A stretch of DNA of 64,000 nucleotides from assembly GCA_027886185.1 (NCBI GenBank), contig WOAB01000056.1:15686001-15750000 (forward strand), given 5' to 3'. The notes beneath the pieces are model-generated. The model worked only from the letters and a program-made list of their open reading frames with translations. It was not told where the DNA came from and did not search any database. This DNA comes from Rheum nobile (lineage: Eukaryota > Streptophyta > Magnoliopsida > Caryophyllales > Polygonaceae). The position numbers and the translations under genes are program-made. Below, piece by piece: positions 33,988 through 46,019 of this stretch (position 1 is the first letter of the stretch; every line of letters starts with the position of its first letter).

Positions 33988-35280
33988 ATGAACTCCCTTC
34001 AAGTTGCTTCTTTCAGGCCCCTAATAGATGTGAAGAAAATAAATCGTATGAATGGGGTGGTATCTGTACCTTGCATTACGACTTCCCATGTTCGGAACCT
34101 CTCAAGAACTTGCCTGAAACTAACAATCGGTAGGCCTAAGTACCAACGATGTGCCCCAGTTTGTGCGTTGGAAGATAGTGGCAAGTCAGAATATAGCAAT
34201 CCAGTAAGTGACACTTACAAGAGTTGCTTGGCTGATTTTACTTAATACTGAGGTAGCTGGGCTAGGACAAATTCTGTTTCAATTCCCTTAAAATCTAATG
34301 AGGATCCTCCTCAGGAACCTTTGGAGAACTCTATTGGAGTCTCTGGAAAGAAACTATCATTAGAGGAGATACTGCGTCAGCAGATTGAAAAGCAAGAGGG
34401 CAGTGGTGGGAGCCCACCATCTGATGGAGGCGGTGGGCGTGGCCGTGGTCGTCGTGGTCGAGGTGGTGGCGGGGACGATTCCGGTGGGTCAGAGGAAGAG
34501 ACGCCTGCTGAGCAGTTGGATGAGCTGTTGCAAGTAACTTTAGCTACCATTGGCCTCATCTCATTGGTATGTGCTCCATTTTTTAAATAAATATGTCATG
34601 GTGTTGAATTAGTACATTAGAAATGTTGTCTTGCAACAAAGAAACCTTGTAAAACACCAATCTTTTAATCATGATGCGGATGCAGCTTACTGGATGGCTT
34701 ATAATTTACTTTTTGATCAAAATATCAGATTGCAGTCAGTTGTCAAAAAAGATCATAATTTTATTTCCCCATCAATAAGCCGTGACGGTTTTGAGCTTTT
34801 GCTCTAGTAGGTCAATTTCTATAATCATTTGCACCGTTGTTTCACAGTCTTTGCAATAGTTTGCTACTATCATTGTATATAAAAAAGAGGTTGGATTTTG
34901 AAAATTTTAACACTAAGGACGTTTAGAACGGAGGCTACCTTAGCCTATTTGTAAGGGTTTGTGTGTGTTCTCACCTACTATTTTACATGGCCACATTGCA
35001 GTATGTTTACATCCTCCACGGTCCAGAGATCACTCTGTTAGCGAAGGATTACTTTAGATTTCTCGTCACTGGGAGCAAGAGTGTTCGCCTGAAGAGAGCT
35101 ATGTACGTGTGTGGAAGGTTCTGCAGGTCCTTGACCCAGAAAAAGAAGGTGGTGGCAGCGGAGGATAGTATATCATTGCTACAACGCGAACTCTTGAACA
35201 CGCCCACATGGTTTGACAGTCCCAGCAAATATCAGCACATTGTCAAAGCTTACATGGCATCTAAGCTCTCTGAATCATGA
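33988..35280 (+). CDS. Predicted plastid membrane protein with glycine-rich linker (248 aa, three coding exons)
   Basis: The coding exons are 33988-34203, 34315-34566 and 35002-35280. All junctions are GT-AG and phase 0 (CCA|GTAAGT, CTCAG|GAACC, TTG|GTATGT, TGCAG|TATGTT). The first about 65 residues are rich in Ser, Thr, Arg and Val, like a chloroplast transit peptide. Then follow KKLSLEEILRQQIEKQEG, a Gly/Arg/Asp-rich linker (residues 105-135), and a hydrophobic segment, LLQVTLATIGLISLYVYIL, that could cross a membrane and is encoded across the third junction. The C-terminal about 85 residues are basic and end with LLNTPTWFDSPSKYQHIVKAY. From memory, similar proteins occur across plants without a known role, so I give no symbol. 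The start is the first ATG of this frame after the exon 2 acceptor that leads into the transit-like sequence. Confidence 0.78.
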
Positions 35281-36063
35281 TTGGGTAACGGTATTGTTTT
35301 TTGTTTTGTTAATGTGGAGTGGAGGAAATTTCAACCAAATTGCATTTTTGCTAAGCTGAAAGCAGAAGCTAGAAGAGTTTAGTGCAGGGGATGGGCTTGA
35401 TCATCACGCTCTAATTTGACTTGCTTTTTCCTGTTTCTTTTCTGTCGCGAGTTAGCAGATATTCAGTGTCATTGTATTTGAGGAGATTGGAAACCTTGCT
35501 TTGAAGTTTAATCGAGTCAATGATAATATCTTGTAGCTGATCATGTAAATGTGTATGGAAAAAAGACGTTGATTTGCTTGCTTGCAGGAAACAACACCAG
35601 CGGAATTGGTCATCCAGATTTGTGTTTATGGATGAGAAGCTTGGAAGCATTTTTACATGGTAAGTGACTAAGTGTCTCGTTGAAGACCTTGCAACTTATT
35701 ATGTATTGGCAAGTCTAAACTTCTGCAGTTTCGTGTTTTGGCCACACTATTATAACTACCTGAATGCAGTGTCTGTTATGTCAATTGGCCACACTATTAT
35801 TTGGGTTGGGTGGTTTCAGATCTGATTCACATTATGGTCGAGTCAGGTAGAATTTAGGTGGTTGTTGAGAAACATGGAAAAGTTGTCTTTGTCAGGTGGA
35901 ATTGGAACAAGAAGAGCCTCTATTATAAAGGTCCCAAAACGAGTCTACAGATTCGTTTCTCTTTCTTCATCATCCAGATCTTCGTTTCTACAGACGGTTC
36001 CCACAGCCACGAGATCACCGATCTGGTCATCTGCTCGCTAGGTGGCTCAAATCGGAGCTCGAG
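35281..36063 (+). other. 3' untranslated region and downstream DNA
   Basis: The 3' UTR probably ends between 35300 and 35700; I cannot fix the cleavage site. A small open stretch at 35858-36118 is unrecognised. Confidence 0.45.
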
Positions 36064-36687
36064 GTGCAAAGAATCACGTGTTTCAGGGTCATCTGCTCCG
36101 CCTCCTACGGGATTGTGATGGTCTCATATTGGAGCTTGTTGAATATGTTTTGCGTTGAAGAGGTCAATTTATTCTGCTGGAAGAACAACCTGGTTCCGGT
36201 GTTGGTTGATGCAGCGATGAATCACATCACGGAGCATGTAAAATTGGTTGATGATAAGGAAATAACAAACGCCATTGACGAATTGGTGAGGTCTCATGGC
36301 GTTTTCAAGTTGGAGGCTAATGGTGACGAGTGGAGAAGCTGCATTTCTAGGGCTTCGAGCGCTCAGTTCCGATACTTCAAGGTTCAATGTTTCCCAACCT
36401 TTGTTGAATGTCAAAGAAGAAATTCATCATCTGTGTGTGGTGGTGACTCTGTCAATTCAATGGTGTCTGGTACTTTGCAAGCAAATATCTCAATTAGTGA
36501 ACCACCTTTTCTAATTGAAGCTCAAAAGCCAAAGACACAGATGTGTTTTTCATTTTATATGCATAATAAGCATTGGCCAAAGACCACTTGTGCAATCCAG
36601 ATTGCAAATTGTTCAAAAATAAAGGAAATGTGCAAATCATACACACAAGGATCCCCTGAGCACACCGAGATCAACATTACCTCCTGA
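36064..36687 (+). CDS. Unrecognised ORF of 207 codons
   Basis: It is the longest open frame of the surrounding 3 kb. It encodes a mixed soluble-looking protein with HITEHVKLVDDKEITNAIDE and later HNKHWPKTTCAIQIANC. Eleven cysteines are scattered with no zinc-finger spacing that I recognise. I do not know the family. It could be part of a larger spliced gene, since the frame before it (35858-36118) is also open in another phase, or it could be internal to the transposon that also holds the repeats directly downstream. It ends 33 bp before the head-to-head repeat array. Confidence 0.3.
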   Translation: MQRITCFRVICSASYGIVMVSYWSLLNMFCVEEVNLFCWKNNLVPVLVDAAMNHITEHVKLVDDKEITNAIDELVRSHGVFKLEANGDEWRSCISRASSAQFRYFKVQCFPTFVECQRRNSSSVCGGDSVNSMVSGTLQANISISEPPFLIEAQKPKTQMCFSFYMHNKHWPKTTCAIQIANCSKIKEMCKSYTQGSPEHTEINITS

Positions 36688-36720
36688 AGAGGATCCCTAC
36701 ACTACATACCACATTAAAAA

Positions 36721-37935
36721 GAAATTTTCAAGATCATGAGTTCATCTTTTAGCTAGCTATATCACTAAATATTCATACATAGTATATACTAAAGGTTCAT
36801 ACATAATATAAGAAATGTTCACATTTAAAAAAATCCATGATTGTTTATTTATTTTTTAGGTATCTATGTTTGAGGTTCATACATAATACACTATAAGTTC
36901 ATACATAATAGAAGAAATGTTCACATTAAAATGAAAATTTCAAGATCATGAATTCATCTTTTTGCTAGCTATGTCACTAAAGGTTTATATGTAATAATTA
37001 AAGCTTTATACATAATATAATAAAGGTTCACATTAAAAAAATACAAGATCATGAGTTCATTTTCTAGATATCTATGTTTGAGTTTCATATGTAATACACT
37101 AAAGGTTCATACATAATATAAAAAAGGTTCACAATAAATAAATCTGGGATCGTGAGTTTATTTTTTGGTATCCATGTGTGAGGTTCATACGTTATACACT
37201 AAGGGTTTATACATAATATACGAAAGGTTCACATTAAAAAAATATCGGATCATGAGTTCATCTATTTTAGCTAGCTATGTTTGAGGTTCACTAGAGTTTA
37301 TACGTAATACACTAAAAATTCATACATTCAAATTTGAGTTCATAAGTTTCTTAACCTCTAACATAAGGTTTTGTGAACCTTAGTATGAAGTTCGTTTATA
37401 AACCTTTTAGTATTAAGTTTGTGAGCTTCTAGTACATAATATATGAATCTCTAGTATAATATGTATGAACTTAGGTACATTAGTGCATTTTAATAAAGTA
37501 TTGTCAACTTGTGTATAAGTTTGTTAACCTCTTGTATAATATGTATGACTGTAGATTCGTGCATTTTAAAGTTTATGAACCTCTCGCATAATATGTATGA
37601 ACATAGGTACATTAGTGTATTTTAATAACGTATTGTCAACCTATGTATAAGTTTGTTAACCTCTAGTAATAAGTATGAACCTAGGTAAATTCGTGCATTT
37701 TAAAATTTATGAACCTCCCGGATAATATGTATGAACCCAAGTACATTAGTGTATTTTAATAACGTATTGTCAACCTACGTATAACTTTGTTGACCACTAG
37801 CATAAGGCTTGTGAACCTTAGTATAAAGTTAGTTTGTAAACTTCTAGTATAAAGTTTGTGAACCTCTAGTATAAATTTTATGAACCTACAGTATTATATG
37901 TATGAACCTAGGTATGTTGCTGTATTTGCGCTTAG
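36721..37935. repeat. Head-to-head degenerate tandem arrays
   Basis: From 36721 to about 37330, units like GGTTCATACATAATACACTA repeat many times. From about 37340 to 37935 the reverse complement form, TAATATGTATGAACCTAGGT, repeats. The whole is a long imperfect inverted repeat. Confidence 0.8.
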
Positions 37936-38169
37936 AAGAAAAAAATCGGGTTCTGGAAAAAAAAACAGAAATACGTAGCCTTCCGCGTGCAATGTTCATG
38001 TTATTTACGAAATTGACACTTTAAATTAACGACCCAGCTTTCATGTTTTAATCTCAGCCATTCGTACCCACTCACCCAATAAATGAAAATTGGTCCACAT
38101 GTTTTACCCAATAACTTGTACGCGAGCCGAATCCCTATTATTAATTCATTTAATATGCTTTTATTACAA

Positions 38170-38590
38170 TCTACTATATATATACTAAACTAAAACCTAA
38201 TTACGTCACATGACACTCCTTCATTAAAATCGACACATGTCATTTTCTGTTTTTTTTTCAATTTTTTAAAATAAATATAAATATAAATCAAAGATTATTA
38301 TCCTAAATATGTCACTAATTTTATCATAATTTAATACAAATCAAGGACAAAGATTACAAGTTAATCACAAAGATTACAAATATAATTTTTTTTAATTATA
38401 TACAAATCCAAAATTTCCTAATTATATGGATGATTAAGATACGAAATTATAATCCTAATATGATTTTGATATCAATATTATTTAGATCTATTTTTAATAG
38501 ATAGATTAATTTTAAAAATTATTAATATTTTTTATTTAATATATATACTTGATACGTAAAAACTCGTTCCTTTCAACGAAAAAAAAATTA
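38170..38590 (+). mobile_element. Helitron 5' end
   Basis: A|TCTACTATATATATACTAAAC begins a typical plant Helitron 5' terminus with CACATGACACTCC shortly after, like those at 50012 (minus) and 61591. I cannot find a matching 3' hairpin with CTAGT before 39857, so the extent is open. The gene fragments at 39069-39565 may be its cargo. Confidence 0.6.
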
Positions 38591-39068
38591 ACATGCCTCG
38601 TCCCCGTCAAGAAAGTCCGTGGGAATCCTAACATTCTCATTATCAAATAAACAATTTATCAAAGAAGACAACTCAAAATCTGACGACCCAAAGTATCATA
38701 CAACAAGGGGACTCTAGAGGGAGGGACTCTCCTCCCTTCTCTCTAGAAAACCCCAAAAAATCAAATGAGTAATTCCCACCCAACAAGGGTTAATCCCCTC
38801 TAACCACAACCAAACCAAACCAACAATTGGAACAAGATTGCTTCTGTGCAACTCATCTAAAACCCAGCAGGATAAAAACACCATTACACTACCACCACCA
38901 ACAACAACAAATAAAACAAAAAGAGTTGTATAGACCTCTTCCCAAATCTAAAAATAAGGGAAATCCTCCCTAAATCAACAAAGGGGAGAACTTCCCCAGA
39001 TCTGAAAACAAGGGGAAAACCTCCCAAATTTTAAAAACAAAGGGGAGAACTACCTCTCCCTCTACATC
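38591..39068. other. Noncoding DNA before the captured gene fragments
   Basis: No frame of note. AACAAAGGGGAGAACT-like and GGGGAAAACCTCCC-like phrases repeat near 38950-39050. Confidence 0.5.
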
Positions 39069-39327
39069 ATGGCGATGGGCGAAGGCGGCCACAAGCCGTC
39101 GGTGCAGGTTCGCCGCCGACCAGTTCGTCGAGTCGACGACGGAGGAGAAGGCGGCGAAGAGCTCCTTCTTCAACCGGTGGTTCTTCGGGGTGGTGGTGGG
39201 CTCCGCGTCGGGGATCGGTTCGGTGTTCTTCGTCCAAAAGAACGTCGGCTGGGTCACCGGCTTCATGATTCCGGCGGCGGCGATGCTGGTGGCGCTGATG
39301 GCTTCGTGGCGGGCAACAACCAAAACC
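39069..39327 (+). pseudogene. Fragment of an NPF (NRT1/PTR) transporter, frameshifted
   Basis: The first frame gives MAMGEGGHKPSVQ. After a 1-2 base shift it continues FAADQFVESTTEEKAAKSSF, then FNRWFFGVVVGSA and NVGWVTGFMIPAAAMLVALM. This matches the conserved GxGGxKPCV..F.ADQFD block and the following loop and transmembrane helix of plant nitrate/peptide transporters. Only about 85 of some 580 residues are present and the frame is broken, so no transporter is made. It joins directly to the antisense YUCCA fragment. The GC content is far above that of the surroundings, as for a captured exon. Confidence 0.85.
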
Positions 39328-39590
39328 CTAATCCAGATTTGTACTCGCTCGTGTGGATCATCTTCCCCTGAAACTTGTCAACACCCTGAATCTCGGGCAA
39401 AACCGGCTCTGCATTCTCCCCTGTTGCGACCACAAGCCACCTCCCCAAGTACTCGGAGTCCTGCGTTTTGACCCTCCAGAGGCCCAGCCCCTTATCAAAC
39501 GCGGCCTTCTGGACCACCTGGTTGAACCTCGGCGATATCCCGAAGTGGGAGGCGTACGACTCCATTCAAGAAAGTTTAATATAGTTGGGA
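39328..39590 (-). pseudogene. Fragment of a YUCCA-type flavin monooxygenase
   Basis: Minus-strand translation gives ESYASHFGISPRFNQVVQKA, then LWRVKTQDSEYLGRWLVVATGENAEP and PEIQGVDKFQGKMIHTSEYKSG. This is the region between the FAD- and NADPH-binding motifs of plant YUCCA enzymes (auxin synthesis), including the conserved WLVVATGENAE. About 80 of some 400 residues remain. Upstream, LNFLE is out of frame with ESYAS because of a small insertion. After YKSG the sequence passes into the antisense of the NPF fragment. It is nonfunctional as an enzyme. Confidence 0.88.
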
Positions 39591-39856
39591 TCGCCGGTAG
39601 CCCATTCAAGAAGGTGGCGCTGGTTTCGTCGCGGCGGCGGCGGCGGCGGCGACAATACTCTTCTGCTCAAAAAAGAAGACAATACTCAGTATTATACAAA
39701 ACAAAACAAAGGCCCAAAAGCCTAGTAAAAGGCCCAACACCAGCATCGTTTCTTTCCCTCTGGCCTAAGGTTGCTGATAACTTTTGTCTAGGGAATAACA
39801 AAATGAAAAAATAAATAATAATAAATAAAGTCTTACCGACACTATAATTTTAATAC

Positions 39857-41773
39857 GGACAAGCTAAATACACGCGAAAATATGTTTAAATGGACGTGAA
39901 ACTACACACTTAAACTAAGCGTCTGGTTTTACACGCTTAGCTTAAGCGTGTAGGGGTATTATAGGTATTTTTAAAAAGCAGTCCACGGTAAGCGTGTGCC
40001 CACACGCTTAGCTTAAGCGTGTAGTTTTTTTTTTTTTTTTTGCAAGTTTAAAAGCACACGCTTACCTTAGGCGTACAGTACAAAAAAAATCCCAAAATTG
40101 CATTTTTTACCATAATCATGTAGAGAATTTCAATACGAGTCCGTATATATAAAATCCGTCCAAAACGTACATCGTTTGCCCCTCCAAAAGCCCCAAAAAT
40201 GAAGCCTTCAACCCGTGCGCATAGCTTCTTCGAGCAGCCCATCCGTAAGCTTTTATAAGCTTCAATTGAGGATTTGGCAAATTTCTTGGATCCGATTGAA
40301 GCCATTAACTATTGGGCATTTAAGAGGACCTTATCATACACGTAATTCCACATTTAATCGGATTGAATGTCGATTAAAATCGTAGAATTTTATCCTCAAA
40401 GCCACCGTGTCGTCCAATGGGCCGATTTGAACAAATCCAAAATTGGACCAAATCATCTTCAATTGGAGGGCATGAACCATAGGGCCTTGTTGAGGGTGTC
40501 CTAAGATTCAAAATGCCTATAAAATTCCCTTCAATCGTTGCCCCAATGCATCCAATTTCGAAGTCAAAACTCATGAATCCTAAATTCCGTTACCGGTTGT
40601 TCTTGACCGAAATTCGAGCACATGAAAGCTTTATTCTTGCAATTGTTGGTTCTACTAGCCTTGAAAATTGGTCCTCTTTCAAAGCCCTCTCTTTACATCG
40701 CCGGAAAAAGACCACTTCCATTCAATTTGGAGTTTTTCCGACGAGGTATCAAGAAGGTATTCTGGCGGGATTGAATTTGTGCCCATTTTGCGATTTTTGG
40801 GATATTTTTCATTTGTTTTGTCTTAATCTTGGTTAAGTTAATTAATCTAGATTAGTGAAAAAATATTTTAGGATCAATTTAGTGTCTGACATATAATATG
40901 TAAGTAATAAGTTTATAATATTTAATCATAATGTGTAACTATAGTATGTAAGTAATAAGTTCATAATATTTAACTATAATACATAGTATATATAAGTAAT
41001 AAATTCATAAATATTTAACCATAATGATTTAGGATTCATGAGTTTTGACTTCGAAATTGGATGCATTGGGGCAACGATTGAAGAGGATTTTATAGGCATT
41101 TTGAATCTTAGGACACCCTCAACAAGGCACTATGGTTCATGCCCTCCAATTGAAGAGGATTTGATCCAATTTTGGATTTGTTCAAATCGGCCCCTTGGAC
41201 GACACAGTGGCTTTGGGGATAAAATTCTACGATTTTAATCGACATTCAATCCGATTAAATGTGGAATTACGTGTATGATAAGGTCCTCTTAAATGCCCAA
41301 TAGTTAATGGCTTCAATCGGATCCAAGAAATTTGCCAAATGCTCCATTGAAGCTTATAAAAGCTTACGGATGGGCTGCTCGAAGAAGCTATGTGCACGGG
41401 TTGAAGGCTTCGTTTTTTAGGCTTTTGGAGAGGCAAACGATGTCCGTTTTGGACGAATTTTATATGTACGGACTCGTATTGAAATTCTCTACATGATTAT
41501 GGGAAAAAAATGCAATTTTGGAAGAAGAAAATTTTGTACTGTATGCCTAAGGTAAGCGTGTGATTTTAAACTTGCAAAAAAAAAAAACTACACGCTTAAG
41601 CTAAGCGTATGGGCACACGCTTAGCTTAAGCGTGTAAGAACCGTGGGCTGTTTTTTAAAAATACCAACAATACCCCTACACGCTTAAGCTAAGCGTGTAA
41701 AATCGGACGCTTAGCTTAAGCGTGTAGTTTCACGTCCATTTAGACTTATTTTCGCGTGTATTTAGCCATTGCC
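39857..41773. mobile_element. Long-TIR foldback element (MULE-like)
   Basis: Inverted arms of about 720 bp (39863 to about 40585, and about 41035 to 41766) flank a 450-bp centre. Outside are near-matching 9-bp sequences, ATTTTAATA and CTTTTAATA, a likely Mutator-type target duplication. The outer 200 bp of each arm carry repeated palindromes of the form ACGCTTAGCTTAAGCGT. It has no transposase. Confidence 0.88.
39905..40075. repeat. Palindromic satellites in the left arm
   Basis: Repeated ACACGCTTA..TAAGCGTGT units. The mirrored set lies at 41550-41730. Confidence 0.9.
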
Positions 41774-43778
41774 TTTTAATATTACTAGTGTAGTACCCGT
41801 GCCTTGCACGTGATTTATTTATTTTTTCTTACATTTATAAAAATATTATAGTTTAATATATGTTTTATTTATTTTCATTTAGGTTTATAAAGTTAATGAC
41901 TGTTATAGGAGTATATAAGTTTCTATATAAAAAATGACTAATCGACTACAAATATTCAAGATATAAAATCTTACGTTATTAAAAGAGAGGCAGAACTCTC
42001 TCCATAACTTTATTAATAATTTAAATTGGCTAAGTAATTTTTAAAACAGGGATAGCCACACCCCTTACATCAATACTACTAAAACAATGAAACATAATAA
42101 AAATGTTAATCTAATACATTAAAATGAAACGCTAAACATAAAATCTTGCAGAATGTTCAAAATTGCTACAAATTATCAAAAACATCCTTGTATACTACAT
42201 TGGTTGTAGTAATAGATCTCTTATTGTCTTTGTCGCAAATCAATATCTTCAAACTTTTCTTGCTAGTCATCCTTGATGATACAACATAAAACTGGTTAAG
42301 CAAAATCTACATTAATTTAATATTTTAATTAAATATGATATATTTTTTCTATCCTGATTCGATTAGCGGTGTTCCATTCCGCTTATGCCTTATCACATTC
42401 ATTATCAATTTCCTCCTCGGTCGAGCTAATTTGAGCATACAAATAAATATTTAATATTAGATATTAATAAGTCATTCATTTCATATCACTTTTAATAATA
42501 CCATACTTTGTTCGACATTTTGCATATGATTTTGTTCTGTAAGCATGACATTGTGCAATTGAACTACAAATAAATAGTTATATCATAATGTAGTTATTAA
42601 TGATAGTAACACACATAAATTTTTATACTTAATAAAACATATAGTAAGAACAAAAAACTTGTACCATAGTTTTCTTCGTCAAATCTCACCAAACAAAACC
42701 ATGACCCCTAAAATAAATTGGACCAAGCCCATTCTAATTCATTCTCGACCAAATTTTACAGAGAACGAAACCCTAGAGCTGCATCACTTTCATTTCTCTT
42801 CTCCGCCGTTTCGTTTCGCTCTCTCTTATTCTTGAAGCTTCAAGAAAACTCTTGCCTCTTTCAATCTTTCCAGTTCGATCCGCATGTTTCTTTCCACTTT
42901 CAAACTTCGAATTTGCTCTTTTTGTAAATATCGTCCAAGCCTTCGTCTTGTTTTTTTTTTTTAAATCTTCGAGATCCAAATTGGTTTAATCGGATTATAA
43001 AATATAATTCATTTCATTATAACACAATAACTAATAAATATGTATACATAATAGATTGAATATAATCGACGTAATTTCATTCAGAACTCAATCACTGAAA
43101 AAATCTTTTATATATTTGAAATTTGAAATGAAATAATTAATTGTACATACTCATCATTTTTTAATACAATATAAATATATAGACATATGTAAATACTTAA
43201 TATATTTATGGAAAAATAGGGAAAATATATGTATATACTAAATATTTATTTTAATATTTTTAAAATTTTAATTTTAAATGAACTTATGGGCCAATATTAT
43301 ATGTGGATGGGCCGTAATGATAACAGGTAATTGTTTTATGGGCTTATTATAGGTCTAGTTTATCGGCTACACTTAAGTAATTTGGGCTCATCTGGTTCAT
43401 GGGCTAATAAGCCCAACCCGAAGCATCAAGCTCCAGATTGCTTAATACCCTAATTAGCTGCAAGACGAAACCCTTGCCGTTTTCGTCTCCTCTCACGCTC
43501 TCTTTCTCTGTAATCTTTCACCATCTATTACTTGCAGATCCATGGCGATTTCTGTACAAAAAAACAACCTTCGCCATCTTAAATTACTTCACCTTCTTCA
43601 ACCTTCGCCAAAATCTCGATCGAAATTTATTTGGGTTGTCTTTGTCGGTGCCCTTCTTTGTGAATCCTCAAACTCCGCTTTCTTAAACCTTCCCATAAAT
43701 CAATTTTCAACCTTCTCCTGACGAAACCTTCGCCGATTGTCTACCATCGACAGAAGATCTCGATTCCACCATGCGTAA

Positions 43779-43902
<124 letters not shown>

Positions 43903-44176
43903 TGTGTCTTTATTTTTTCTTACCTGCTTCAATTAGTTCTAAAAAAACGACTTCAATTTTTTGCATGTGAGGATATGAGGAGATTTGGACTTTGGCTTTG
44001 GAATGTAATTTCAAGAAGGAGGTTTTGGTTAAGCCCAGAGAGACAGATCGGTATTTTTTTTCCAATATGTTTCTTCGTCTTAGAGTTTGAACCCTAAACC
44101 AATTACCGACCATCGGAGTTCAGATCTATAATCAACCACGGTGAAGATTCTCGCAAACTCCAAATTCCAGAAACGT

Positions 44177-44290
<114 letters not shown>

Positions 44291-44849
44291 ACTGAATATT
44301 TTTTTTCTCACCTGCTTCATTTCGTTCTGAAAAAACGACTTCAATTTTTTTGCATATGAGGATATGAGGAGATCTGCACTTCGCCTTTGGACTGTACCTT
44401 GAAGAAGGAGGTTCTGGTGCTCTCCTTGAAATCATCAAGGTAACCAAAAAGATTCATGGAAAATGTGCTATCTGCATTTGATGTCTTTATTTCTTGCAAT
44501 GTTTTAGGGTTTTTTTGTCAATTTTTTTTTAGTTTAAGCGCTTTGTTCTTCCAATTAATTGAAAGCAATATAGATTTAAAATTTGGTTTTTATAAACATT
44601 TACAATAATTATTAAATTCACTTCGGCTCAGCTATATATATTTGTACTTATTAAAAATTTAATACTTATAATTTAAATATAAGTGTAGTGTATTTGTTAA
44701 CTATATAAACTAAATATATCATAATGTGTTTCATATTAAATCATGTACTACTCAAACTGAATCTATTATATGCATATTAAATTAATACTTAGTAATACTT
44801 ACAAAAAACCATAAGAATCTTCTAGAAAAGTATATATATTCCCCTTAAC

Positions 44850-45480
44850 GCTGTTAACATTTAATGGCCTTCAAGGCCCATTAAATTTGAATTTAACCGA
44901 TTAACATTTAAATGAACGTTATAAACTTAATGGGTTGATTAGCTTAGGGTTTAGGGTTGATGGGATTAATACAACGTTATTAAAGTATGTCTAATGGGCT
45001 TTTTGGCCCATTAACACTATTAATATTTGTATATATAAAATTTTATAGAATCGATTAAAACTTAAAACTGTTTTATAGACTTTAATGGGCTTTTAGGCCC
45101 AATTACAAAATTGCCAAAATTGTTTTGCGGACCTAACTTATATTTCTGGCAAATAATTACAGATGCAGTATACACTTTTAAATGGGCTTTTTGGCCCATT
45201 TAATGATTAATAACTGTAATTATTCTATAAAATTATTATGGCGTTATTTTGGGCTTCATGCCCAAATTATAGATTACTTAGATTAAATAGTACATTATTT
45301 GAAACCCGGTTATGTTTAACAGGCTTCTAGGCCCAATTACAATATTAGAAACAATATAAATTTTCAGCCCACTATTTCCGGCCCAATCTGTATAAATAGA
45401 TTTAAAAACTATTTAGTATTATTCATCACCTAAATTATATTAATTGGGCCCATACACCGAAAAAACATTATAAGTCCAAC
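44850..45480. repeat. Cluster of GGCCCA/TGGGCC palindromes
   Basis: At least six repeats like AATGGGCTTTTTGGCCCATT, spaced about 60-130 bp apart. Confidence 0.8.
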
Positions 45481-45873
45481 TCCAAATGGGAAATGGGCTT
45501 CTTAAATTCAAAGTCGGTTCAGTCCAATAACAACATACAAATATCTCTCGTTTCGGAAACCCTAGTCATTAGCATCTTTCCATTTATGCCGTTCTGATTT
45601 CTCTCTCTCTCTATCTTCTATCTGTTCTCCATCAAACTTCTTCATTTTATTTCCTTTTCACTGAATCTCAAAAATATTCATCTGATAATCCACAACCCCA
45701 CTTCAGATATGTATCCCACCAAACCAAAAAAGAGATATAGAGGACAAACTTCGTCGTCTTCCTCAGATCCGTAGGCGTTCTTGTCCCCAAGTTAACATGC
45801 AAAGCAAATACCGGGGTTGATGAGGAGATCTGGAAGAAGATGGTTCTGAGAACCACACTGGACAAAAGTAAGT

Positions 45874-46010
<137 letters not shown>

Positions 46011-46019
46011 ATATATCTT

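Noticed and set aside
36721..37935. CRISPR-like array
   Set aside because: The repeats are degenerate, change orientation at mid-array and have no regular unique spacers; the DNA is plant nuclear.
39710..39722. CCTAGTAAAAGG as the 3' end of the Helitron starting at 38170
   Set aside because: No stem-loop lies in the 20 bp before it.
39353..39814. 153-codon plus-strand frame over the YUCCA fragment
   Set aside because: It is the shadow of the antisense YUCCA sequence; no domain of its own.
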